Origin: an uncultured Rhodospirillales bacterium
GTDB lineage: Bacteria; Pseudomonadota; Alphaproteobacteria; Acetobacterales; Acetobacteraceae
Length of the DNA stretch: 8,769 nucleotides
Direction: 5' to 3'
Assembly: GCA_903928045.1 (NCBI GenBank)
Contig: CAIYPH010000176.1
Coordinates: forward strand, 1 to 8,769
This document shows positions 1 through 6,021 of this stretch, piece by piece; position 1 is the first letter of the stretch, and each line of letters opens with the position of its first letter. Both the position numbers and the translations under genes were made by a program. Under the pieces are notes generated by a model. The model did not search any database, had not been told where the DNA came from, and saw nothing but the letters and a program-made list of their open reading frames with translations.

Positions 1-173
1 CCGGCATCGGGGTGCAGCAGGCCGCTGATGAGGTTGATGACGGTGGTTTTGCCGGCGCCGTTCGGGCCCATCAGCCCGGCCACCGCGCCTTCGCGCACGG
101 TGAAGGAGAGGTCCGCCACCGCGGTGACGCCGCCGAAGGATTTGCGCACGCCGTCGAGCGCCAGCAGGCTCAT
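1..173 (-). CDS. Branched-chain amino acid-type ABC transporter ATP-binding protein, LivG-like (5' part only)
   Basis: This is the first 57 codons of an ABC ATPase; the rest lies beyond the left edge of the window. Translation from the ATG at 173 gives a typical LivG beginning (MSLLALDGVRKSFGG), and a Walker A motif GPNGAGKTT sits at residues 36-44 for ATP binding. The start codon overlaps the stop of the upstream permease gene as ATGA, which indicates translational coupling and fixes the start. In this family the cytoplasmic ATPase pairs with a second ATPase (LivF type) to drive uptake through the two permeases encoded just upstream. That second ATPase would be expected further left, outside the window. 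The substrate cannot be deduced from the ATPase. Confidence 0.93.
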   Translation of the reverse strand, partial: MSLLALDGVRKSFGGVTAVADLSFTVREGAVAGLMGPNGAGKTTVINLISGLLHPDA

Positions 174-1024
174 TTCGCGGCCCGGCGCAGGCGGAGGGCA
201 CGCGGGTCGAGCAGGCCGCGCGGGAGGAAGATCATGATGAGCAGGAGGGCGGCGCCGTTCGCGATGTCCTGCAAATCGGGCACCACCGCCTGCATCACCG
301 TCGGAAGGGCGGTGAAGACGGCGGCGCCCAGCACCGGGCCGAACCAGTGGTGCGAGCCGCCCAGCACGACGCCGGCGATCATGGTGAAGGCGACGTGGAT
401 GAAGAAGGTGTCGGGCGAGACGAATTGCAGCATCATCGCCATCAGCACGCCGCCGAGCCCGCCGGCCAGGCCGCTGACGGCCATGGCGATGAGTTGGATG
501 CGACGCGGGTCGATACCCATGCAGGCGGCGACGGATGGGTCCTCGCGCACGGATTTGGCGGCGATGCCGTACCAGGAGCGGTCGAGCAGCCAGAAGCCGA
601 AGACTGCGAGCGCCAGCAGGGCGACGAGCCAGATCATCGATAAGGGGGCGGGCAGGCTGAGCCCGTTGACGCCGCCGGTGAGGCCGGGGGTGTTCAGCAC
701 CACCACGCGGGTGATCAGCACCAGCGCGAGGCTCGACAGTGCCATCCAGTGGCTTTCGAGCCGCAGGAATAGTGCGGCGACGATCATCGCCATCGCGAGG
801 CCGGCCGTCGCCGAGGCCACGAAAATCACCGGCAGCGGCAAAGCGGTGTTCAGCAGCAGTTGGGCGCCAAGGAAGCCGCCGGCCGCGCCGTATGTCACGG
901 CGGCGAAGCTCAATATGCCGGCCGAGAGGGTGGCGTAGGTTGCCAATGCGAAGAAGGCATTCACCATCGCGAAGCCGAGCGTGCTGGCATAGGCCGCCCA
1001 CAGGTCTTCCATCAGGTCACTCAT
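170..1024 (-). CDS. Branched-chain amino acid-type ABC transporter permease, LivM-like
   Basis: This 284-residue inner-membrane permease has repeated hydrophobic segments over nearly its whole length. The cytoplasmic coupling region typical of LivM is visible as AAKSVREDPSVAACMGID (about residues 155-172), followed by the small-residue helix SGLAGGLGGVL. A later GGSHHWFGPVLGA stretch matches the conserved GG...GP.LGA loop of the family. It ends in the usual PRGL sequence and a basic tail. The gene starts in a 4-bp ATGA overlap with the LivH-like gene and ends in another ATGA overlap with the ATPase gene, so the three are one translationally coupled unit. At 284 residues it is slightly short for LivM but looks intact. 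The family assignment is firm; the transported compound is unknown. Confidence 0.93.
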   Translation of the reverse strand: MSDLMEDLWAAYASTLGFAMVNAFFALATYATLSAGILSFAAVTYGAAGGFLGAQLLLNTALPLPVIFVASATAGLAMAMIVAALFLRLESHWMALSSLALVLITRVVVLNTPGLTGGVNGLSLPAPLSMIWLVALLALAVFGFWLLDRSWYGIAAKSVREDPSVAACMGIDPRRIQLIAMAVSGLAGGLGGVLMAMMLQFVSPDTFFIHVAFTMIAGVVLGGSHHWFGPVLGAAVFTALPTVMQAVVPDLQDIANGAALLLIMIFLPRGLLDPRALRLRRAAK

Positions 1025-1923
1025 GCGCGGGTGAAGCCGCCGCCGCCGAACAGGCCGCGTGGGCGGAGCATCAGGAAGCCGAGCAGCAGGGCGTAAGCGA
1101 AGGCGTCGCGCCAGGAGGAGGAGAGGTATTGCGCGCAGAACACCTCCAGCACGCCGAGCAGCAGCCCGGCGAGCGCGGTGCCGCGGATGTCGTCATAGCC
1201 GCCCACCACCACGGCCGCGAAGCCCTTGAGCATCAGCCCCTGGCCGAGCCCGGCCGAGATATTGGCGGTGGAGATGCCCGCGAGAATCCCGGCAAGCCCG
1301 GAAATCCCGCCGGCCAACCCGGCGGTGGCCACGACAATCACCCGACTGTTGACGCCGCCGAGCGCGGCCGCCACCGGGTCCCACCCAACAGCGCGCATGG
1401 CGGCGCCGAAGCGGGTGCGCGTGTTGAGCCAGTGCATCCCGCCGCCCACCACGGCCAGCGCGAGCAGGCTGACCGCCTGCATCGCCGGCAGCAGCAGCGG
1501 GCCGATCTGGAACACGGTCGCAGGGTAGGAGCCGGGCGGGAAGGCCAGGCTCTGCTGGCCGGTCATCAGCCCGGCCGCGCTGTCGAGCATGATCCAGAAT
1601 GCGATGGAGGTGATCAGTGCGCCGAGCATCGCCGCCTGGTGGTTGCCCGGGCCGAAGCGGCGCAGCGGCTCGAAGCCGAGTTGGTCGACCAGCACCGCCA
1701 CCGCCCCGCCGGCCGCGATGCCGGCGAGCGCGGCGACCGGAAACGGCAGCCCGGCCAGCTCGATCGCATACATCGCGATGATCGCCGCCCAGCTCGCATA
1801 GGCGCCCTGGGCGGCGTTGAGGATGCCCATGGTGGCGAACACCAGGCCGAATCCGATGCCGAACAGGCCGTACAAGGCGCCCAGGGCGCAGCCGTTCAGC
1901 AACTGGGCGAGAAACAGCTCCAT
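1021..1923 (-). CDS. Branched-chain amino acid-type ABC transporter permease, LivH-like
   Basis: This 300-residue polytopic inner-membrane protein is the LivH-type partner of the permease that follows. The N-terminus (MELFLAQLLNGCALGALYGL) is typical of LivH. The coupling segment GAAMRAVGWDPVAAALGGVN, followed by GLAGGISGLAGILAG, matches the family's cytoplasmic EAA-like region. A GGYDDIRGTALAGLLLGVLE stretch matches the conserved C-terminal loop, and the protein ends RPRGLFGGGGFTRA. No clear Shine-Dalgarno sequence precedes the ATG at 1923. The 45-nt gap to the binding-protein gene holds a perfect 10-bp hairpin (1939-1962), which may set the ratio between binding protein and membrane subunits. 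The stop overlaps the next start. Confidence 0.93.
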   Translation of the reverse strand: MELFLAQLLNGCALGALYGLFGIGFGLVFATMGILNAAQGAYASWAAIIAMYAIELAGLPFPVAALAGIAAGGAVAVLVDQLGFEPLRRFGPGNHQAAMLGALITSIAFWIMLDSAAGLMTGQQSLAFPPGSYPATVFQIGPLLLPAMQAVSLLALAVVGGGMHWLNTRTRFGAAMRAVGWDPVAAALGGVNSRVIVVATAGLAGGISGLAGILAGISTANISAGLGQGLMLKGFAAVVVGGYDDIRGTALAGLLLGVLEVFCAQYLSSSWRDAFAYALLLGFLMLRPRGLFGGGGFTRA

Positions 1924-1938
1924 CGTGCGCAGAAGGCT

Positions 1939-1962
1939 GGCGGAGCGGTTACCCGCTCCGCC
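1939..1962 (-). promoter_or_regulatory. 10-bp intercistronic hairpin between binding protein and permease genes
   Basis: A perfect inverted repeat has arms GGCGGAGCGG (1939-1948) and CCGCTCCGCC (1953-1962) and a 4-nt loop. It lies between the binding-protein stop at 1969 and the permease start at 1923. No T-run follows on the minus strand, so it is not a classical intrinsic terminator. Its position suits an mRNA-stabilising or partial attenuation element that favours the binding-protein transcript, as is known for other ABC operons. The role is inferred. Confidence 0.55.
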
Positions 1963-1968
1963 CGTCCG

Positions 1969-3102
1969 TCACGGCTTCCAGGCGGCGATCTTGCCGTCCG
2001 GGGTCCAGTTCAGGAACAGCGTGTAGCGGGTGCCGGCCTGGCCGTTGGTCATCGGCAGGCCGCCATAGACGTCATGCTCAAGTTCGGTGATCTTGCTGAG
2101 CGCGGTGGCAAGCGCCTCGCGGCTCGGCTTGCCCGGGAGGGATTTGAGGCCCTGGGCGATCAGCCAAATCGCGGTGTAGCCCTGCGCCGAGTAGAGATCG
2201 GGGGCCGCGCCGAATTTCGCAGTGTAAGCCTCGATGAAGCCCTTCGCCTTGGGGGTCTCGGAGGCATCGGCGGAGAAATTCACCGGGAAGGGCACGCCGG
2301 CGAGCGGGGGGCCGATCTTTTTGAACACCGCGAGCGGGGAGATCGCGTCATTGGCGCTCATCAGCCCGGCCCAACCGCGGGCGCGCACGGCGGCGATGAT
2401 GCCGGCGGCGGGGCTCTGGGTGGTGTAGACCATCATCAGGTCCGGCTTCAGCGCGATCGCCTGGGTGGCGGCGGCGGTGAAATCGGTGTCGGCGGAGAGC
2501 ACGCTCACCACCCCCAGCGTCTTGGCGCCGGCGGCCTCCATCGCGGCCTGGCTGGCCTTGAAGCGGCCCTGGAAGGCTTCATTGTCGGACAGCACGAAGT
2601 AGGCGACCGTCTTCGGCTTCGCCACCTCGGCGATGTGCTTGGACATCGCGACCTCGGCCGGGCCGGGCAGGCCGGTCACGCTGTAGACGAAGGGCAGGCT
2701 CGGCAGACCGGGCGCGGTGGCGCCGTAGATCACCAGCGGCACCTTGTTGTTGAGCGCGATCGGCTTGATGGCACCGGCGATCGGCGAAAGGATGCAGCAG
2801 GCGGTGGCGATCACGTTGCGATCGGCGATGAGCTGATTGTAGCTCTGGATCGAGCGCGCGGCATCGCCCGCGCCCTCCTTCTGCACCAGCTCGATCTTGG
2901 CGCCGACGGCCATGTAGCCGCCGCCGCTGATCTGCTCGGCGGCGAGTTCGGCGCCGCGGGTGAAGCTGGTGCCGGCGAAGGCGAGCGGGCCGGTGTTGTC
3001 GGTGACGAAGCCCACCTTGTAGGTGCCGGCATCGAGCGCCAGCGCCGGGGCGGCGAAGCCGGCCGCCAGGGCGAGCGCCGCCAGCGTAGAACGGAATGTC
3101 AT
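1969..3102 (-). CDS. ABC transporter periplasmic substrate-binding protein, LivK-like (Peripla_BP_6 type)
   Basis: This protein of about 377 residues captures substrate in the periplasm for the neighbouring permeases. A Sec signal peptide is clear: MTFRS, a run of Ala/Leu, then APALA with likely cleavage after residue 22. The mature protein begins LDAGTYKVGFVTDNTGPLAFAG, the usual first strand of type I binding proteins (KVGF..D.TGPLA). RGAELAAEQI and a YSVTGLPGPAEVAMSKHI-type segment follow the family pattern. I chose the ATG at 3102 because GGGGAA lies 7 nt upstream. An in-frame ATG at 3117 would add five residues before the signal peptide and has a poorer ribosome site. It is the first gene of the transporter unit, downstream of a large inverted repeat. 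Substrate is unknown; members bind amino acids, amides, urea or small carboxylates. Confidence 0.92.
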   Translation of the reverse strand: MTFRSTLAALALAAGFAAPALALDAGTYKVGFVTDNTGPLAFAGTSFTRGAELAAEQISGGGYMAVGAKIELVQKEGAGDAARSIQSYNQLIADRNVIATACCILSPIAGAIKPIALNNKVPLVIYGATAPGLPSLPFVYSVTGLPGPAEVAMSKHIAEVAKPKTVAYFVLSDNEAFQGRFKASQAAMEAAGAKTLGVVSVLSADTDFTAAATQAIALKPDLMMVYTTQSPAAGIIAAVRARGWAGLMSANDAISPLAVFKKIGPPLAGVPFPVNFSADASETPKAKGFIEAYTAKFGAAPDLYSAQGYTAIWLIAQGLKSLPGKPSREALATALSKITELEHDVYGGLPMTNGQAGTRYTLFLNWTPDGKIAAWKP

Positions 3103-3141
3103 GGTCGTGTTCCCCATCGTCTTTCGTTTGTTAAAGGGGGA

Positions 3142-3270
3142 AGGAAGCGCTTCTTTTTGAAAAAATAAGCAAAAACTTTTTATCCGTTTGCTGCGCGCTC
3201 TCCCAGGAAAGCGCGCAGCAAAACGGACGAAAGTTTTTTGGTTCTTTTTTTCAAAAAAGAACTGCTTCCT
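3142..3270. repeat. Long imperfect inverted repeat with nested palindromes
   Basis: Two arms of about 60 nt (3142-3199 and 3210-3270) face each other around a 10-nt loop. The inner stem TGCTGCGCGCT/AGCGCGCAGCA is perfect over 11 bp. It extends through CCGTTT/AAACGG after one bulged A, then through A/T-rich stretches, to a perfect outer AGGAAGC/GCTTCCT. The right arm also contains its own palindrome, GTTCTTTTTT-TC-AAAAAAGAAC (3241-3262), and the left arm a weaker copy. The A/T runs stand out sharply from the GC-rich surroundings. The size and nested symmetry suggest a dispersed palindromic element that may also end transcription in both directions. Confidence 0.75.
3165..3230 (-). terminator. 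Probable intrinsic terminator after the lyase gene
   Basis: On the minus strand a GC-rich stem (GCTGCGCGCT / AGCGCGCAGC) about 50 nt after the lyase TAA is followed by AAACGGATAAAAAG and then TTTTTG and further T-runs. It separates the hydratase/lyase genes from the transporter genes, so the transporter probably has its own promoter or depends on readthrough. The T-run is not directly against the GC stem, so efficiency is uncertain. Confidence 0.55.
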
Positions 3271-3273
3271 GCC

Positions 3274-4164
3274 TTACTCCGCCGCGTGCTTGAGAAAATC
3301 CGGCGCTTCCGGCAGCAGGCGATGCTGCAGCTCGGTGATTTTCGCAAAGCCCAGCACGTCGGCGAATTTCTTGTGGTCCATCATCGGCAGCGGCAGGTTG
3401 CCAGCGTGCTTGGCGGCCGCCAGCGCCGCGAGGTTCTGCTGCAGCGCGATCGCCACCGTCATCAGCGGCACCAGCGGGAAGGTCGCCATCCCCGAGATTT
3501 CGCGCAGATCGTCGGAGGAGAGGTCCTTCTCCAGCCAGCCCAGCACCTGCAGCGAGAGCGGGCGGGAGACGGCCGCCTTCATGCGGCGCAGGCCGGCGCC
3601 GTCCTTGAAGGTCTTGCTGATCGGCTGGATCATGTCGGCACCCGCCTCGATATAGGCCTGGGCGCGGGCGATCGATTCTTCCTCGGTGTCGGCGTCGGTG
3701 CGGGCGATGATGACGAGATCGGGGTCACGCCGGGCCTCGACGGCGGCCTTGATCTTGGCCACGGCTTCGGCGCGGGGGATCACCTCGACGCGGTTGGCGA
3801 TCGCCGGGCAGCGCTTGGGCACCACCTGGTCCTCGAGAATGACGGCGGAAACGCCGGCCTGCTCGAACTCGCGCACGGTGCGCATCACGTTGATGGCGTT
3901 GCCGTAGCCGGTGTCGCAATCCGCCACCACCGGGATGTCCACGGCGTTGCAGATCTGGCGGACGACGTTGAGGTTCTCCGTCATCGTGTAGAGCTCAACG
4001 TCGGGCTGGCCGAGATGGCTGGCGGAAATGCCGAAGCCCGTCGTCAGCATGGCATCGAAGCCGGCCGCCTCGATCAGCTTGGCGCTGAGGGCGTCATAGG
4101 CACCGGCGGACCAGATGGTCTGGCCGGAGAGGAGGCGTTCGCGGAACCATTTGCGCTGTTTCAT
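3274..4164 (-). CDS. Isocitrate lyase / PEP mutase family C-C lyase (methylisocitrate- or dimethylmalate-lyase-like)
   Basis: This 296-residue cytoplasmic enzyme of the ICL/PEP mutase superfamily has a Mg2+-dependent TIM-barrel fold. Visible landmarks are GAYDALSAKLIEAAGF (21-36), the metal-site motif ADCDTGYGN (81-89), EDQ (111-113) and ARTDA (154-158). Characterised relatives cleave 2-methylisocitrate, 2,3-dimethylmalate or oxaloacetate. The gating loop is odd: it reads PKRCPAI (116-122), so the lyase cysteine is present (Cys119) but the Gly-His that usually follows (KKCGH or KRCGH) is missing. This argues against calling it PrpB and suggests a different substrate. A GGGAG ribosome site lies 7 nt before the ATG. 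It follows the hydratase small-subunit gene by 21 nt, so it probably acts on that enzyme's product. The exact reaction is not determined. Confidence 0.85.
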   Translation of the reverse strand: MKQRKWFRERLLSGQTIWSAGAYDALSAKLIEAAGFDAMLTTGFGISASHLGQPDVELYTMTENLNVVRQICNAVDIPVVADCDTGYGNAINVMRTVREFEQAGVSAVILEDQVVPKRCPAIANRVEVIPRAEAVAKIKAAVEARRDPDLVIIARTDADTEEESIARAQAYIEAGADMIQPISKTFKDGAGLRRMKAAVSRPLSLQVLGWLEKDLSSDDLREISGMATFPLVPLMTVAIALQQNLAALAAAKHAGNLPLPMMDHKKFADVLGFAKITELQHRLLPEAPDFLKHAAE

Positions 4165-4185
4165 GGTCGATCTCCCTGCCGCCGA

Positions 4186-4698
4186 TCAGGCGGATTGCAA
4201 TTGAGCCTTCAGATACGGCACCAGCCCGCCGGTTTCCACCATCAACCCGTCCGCGGCACTCAGCGGCTCGAAGGGCAGCGATGTGCCCTGGGTGAGGTTG
4301 CGCACCACGCCATCGGCCCAGCTGACCTCGAGCTCATCCCACCGCTTCACCAGGCCGAGAATGCCGGGGCAGGAGATCAAGGGCGTGCCCATGCTGATTT
4401 CGCCGCGCCAGAAGCCCGGAGAGAAGCTTTCGGCGAGAATGCCGCGCAGGCCGAGATGGCTGAGCGCACGCAAAGGCGGGTAGTGCGGGTGGCCGTAACC
4501 GAAATTGCCGCCGCCGACGATCATGTCACCGGGGCGGACGAGCTTGGCGAAATCCGGGTCGTACGCCTCCATCGCCGCCTTGGCGAGTTCGGCGATGTCG
4601 GTGATTTTGATGTTCTTCACGCCGACAATGAGATCGACGTCGAAGTTCTCCTCCGCGAACACCCAGGCCACGCGGCCCTTGAGATCGGCGAGCGCCAT
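4186..4698 (-). CDS. Aconitase/IPM dehydratase-family small subunit, LeuD-like with altered substrate loop
   Basis: This 170-residue swivel-domain protein resembles LeuD and would form a hydro-lyase with the large subunit encoded 12 nt upstream. The core RPGDMIVGGGNFGYG (55-69) and ILAESFSPGFWRGEISMGTPLI (87-108) follow the LeuD pattern (GD.IV.G.NFG.G ... V.A.SF...F..N....G..P). The part that touches substrate is changed. LeuD normally has NFGCGSSRE, but here it is NFGYGHPHYPP (65-75), so the conserved Ser-Ser-Arg that binds the substrate carboxylate is absent. GGGAG lies 7 nt before the ATG. The substitution and the lyase neighbour make leucine biosynthesis unlikely. A hydratase for a dicarboxylic acid such as a methylated malate is plausible but unproven. 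Confidence 0.83.
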   Translation of the reverse strand: MALADLKGRVAWVFAEENFDVDLIVGVKNIKITDIAELAKAAMEAYDPDFAKLVRPGDMIVGGGNFGYGHPHYPPLRALSHLGLRGILAESFSPGFWRGEISMGTPLISCPGILGLVKRWDELEVSWADGVVRNLTQGTSLPFEPLSAADGLMVETGGLVPYLKAQLQSA

Positions 4699-4710
4699 GT
4701 GCGGTCTCCC

Positions 4711-5973
4711 TCAGAGATACTTGCGGGGGTCGGCGATGCGGCCCTCGATGGCGGCGGCAGCAACGGCCGCGGCGTTGACCAGGAAGATCTGGCTGTCCGG
4801 CGAGCCCATGCGGCCGGGCACGTTGAGCGTGCCGGTAGAGACCGCCTTCTGCCCCGCCGTCATCGTCGCGATGCGGCCGAAGCAGTAGTCGCAGGAGGGC
4901 GAGGAGGTGAAGGCGCCGGCTTCCACCAGCGTGCCGATCAGCCCTTCGGCGGCGGCCTTGGCCATGATGTCCTGCGAGGTGGGAATGACGTGAAGCGAGA
5001 ACCCGTCCTTCACCCGCCGCCCTTTCAGGATTTGGGCGGCGATGCGCAGATCCTCCATCCGCCCGGAGGCGCAGGAGCCGAGATAGCCGGACTGCACCTC
5101 GATGCCGAGATGCTCGGAGAGGTTGCGCGTGTTGGCGGGGTTGGGCGGCAGCACGATGATGGGTTCGAGGTCCGTGAGGTCGATCGTGTGCACGGCGGCG
5201 TAGTCCGCATCGGGGTCCGAGGTTTCGACCGGCACGGCGATGCGGTTGCGCGGCGTGGTGTAGGCGAGCGAGGCCTCGTCGGGGTTGATCACCGCCGTCA
5301 CCGCGCCGGTGAACATCGCCAGCCCGCAAATGGTCTGGCGGCCTTCAAGCGAGATGTATTGCAGGGCGGGGCCGCCGACCTCCATCACCTGGAAGCGGCA
5401 GGCGCTGGGGCCGATCACGCGCACGATGTGGTGGAACACGTCGCGCGCCATCACGCCCTTGCGCAGTGTGCCGGTGAGGTTGATGCGGGTGGTGTGCGGC
5501 ACTTTCAGCGACACCCGCTCGCGCACGAAGGCTTCGAGGATGTTGCGCCGCAAGCCGATCGCCAGCGTGCCATAGGCGCCGAGCTGGCTGATATGGCCGT
5601 CGAAATGCACCGCGAAGGCGCCGGGGTTGGCGTAGCCGAGTTCGGCCGCGACCTGGTGGCCGATGCCGCGGCGCTCATAGAGCGGCACCCCCTGCTCGGC
5701 GCACCAGTTGCGCGTCTGGATATGGAGTTCTTCTTCCTTCGGCGTGGCCGTTGGCACCATATGGTCGATGAAGATGGCGTAGCGGCTGGGGTCGGTCACC
5801 CGGTCAATGCCGAAATCCTCCTTCATCTGGCGGAAGATGACGTCGGTATAGCCAGGGAAATCATAGACCACCACGAAGTCGGGCCGCGCCATCACCTCGT
5901 CGCCGGCGCGCACATCCCGGCCGCCCGAAACCCGCGACAACACTTTTTCCGCCAGAGTCCGGCCCATCGACAT
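4711..5973 (-). CDS. Aconitase/IPM dehydratase-family large subunit, LeuC-like paralogue
   Basis: This 420-residue catalytic subunit of a 4Fe-4S hydro-lyase, like LeuC, would reversibly hydrate or dehydrate a carboxylic acid in the cytoplasm. Three cluster cysteines are present: Cys301 in GSCASGRMED, and Cys361 and Cys364 in SPSCDYC. IDH (69-71), GIGHQ (103-107) and AVINPDE (227-233) match LeuC landmarks. The usual GDSHT substrate motif is replaced by FDGHI (124-128), and C-G-P-C by C-D-Y-C. It is therefore an aconitase-superfamily paralogue rather than an ordinary LeuC. Two in-frame ATGs (5973 and 5967) are possible starts; GAGGG lies 4 or 10 nt upstream respectively. A 13-bp hairpin ends at the first ATG and covers this ribosome site. 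Small-subunit and lyase genes follow closely. Confidence 0.85.
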   Translation of the reverse strand: MSMGRTLAEKVLSRVSGGRDVRAGDEVMARPDFVVVYDFPGYTDVIFRQMKEDFGIDRVTDPSRYAIFIDHMVPTATPKEEELHIQTRNWCAEQGVPLYERRGIGHQVAAELGYANPGAFAVHFDGHISQLGAYGTLAIGLRRNILEAFVRERVSLKVPHTTRINLTGTLRKGVMARDVFHHIVRVIGPSACRFQVMEVGGPALQYISLEGRQTICGLAMFTGAVTAVINPDEASLAYTTPRNRIAVPVETSDPDADYAAVHTIDLTDLEPIIVLPPNPANTRNLSEHLGIEVQSGYLGSCASGRMEDLRIAAQILKGRRVKDGFSLHVIPTSQDIMAKAAAEGLIGTLVEAGAFTSSPSCDYCFGRIATMTAGQKAVSTGTLNVPGRMGSPDSQIFLVNAAAVAAAAIEGRIADPRKYL

Positions 5974-6004
5974 CCCACCCTCACTCGTTTGGAGTGAGGG
6001 TGGG
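5974..6004 (-). promoter_or_regulatory. Perfect 13-bp hairpin covering the ribosome site of the hydratase gene
   Basis: The minus strand reads CCCACCCTCACTC, a 5-nt loop CAAAC, then GAGTGAGGGTGGG running directly into the ATG at 5973. All 13 pairs are perfect. The 3' arm contains the only good Shine-Dalgarno candidate (GAGGG), so folding would hide it. No T-run follows on either strand, so it is not a standard terminator. It could control translation of the hydratase/lyase genes, or serve as a palindromic operator in DNA. Confidence 0.6.
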
Positions 6005-6021
6005 AGCCGTGGACGGGATCG

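Noticed and set aside
3103..3117. Binding-protein start at ATG 3117
   Set aside because: It has a weak ribosome site; the ATG at 3102 has GGGGAA at good spacing and gives a clean signal peptide.
739..3168. 809-residue open frame on the plus strand
   Set aside because: It runs antisense across the LivM, LivH and LivK-like genes, has low-complexity Gly/Arg/His/Ala-rich sequence and no recognisable domain. Such long antisense frames are usual in GC-rich DNA.
4186..5973. Ordinary leuCD for leucine biosynthesis
   Set aside because: DSHT and GSSRE substrate motifs are replaced, no leuB or leuA is adjacent, and the neighbour is an ICL-family lyase.
3238..5997. 919-residue open frame on the plus strand
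   Set aside because: It is antisense to the lyase and both hydratase genes, which carry clear motifs and ribosome sites on the minus strand. Its translation is His/Gly/Arg-rich without family features.
5974..6004. Intrinsic terminator after the selenoprotein gene
   Set aside because: The stem is strong, but no T-run follows it on either strand and the stem abuts a start codon.
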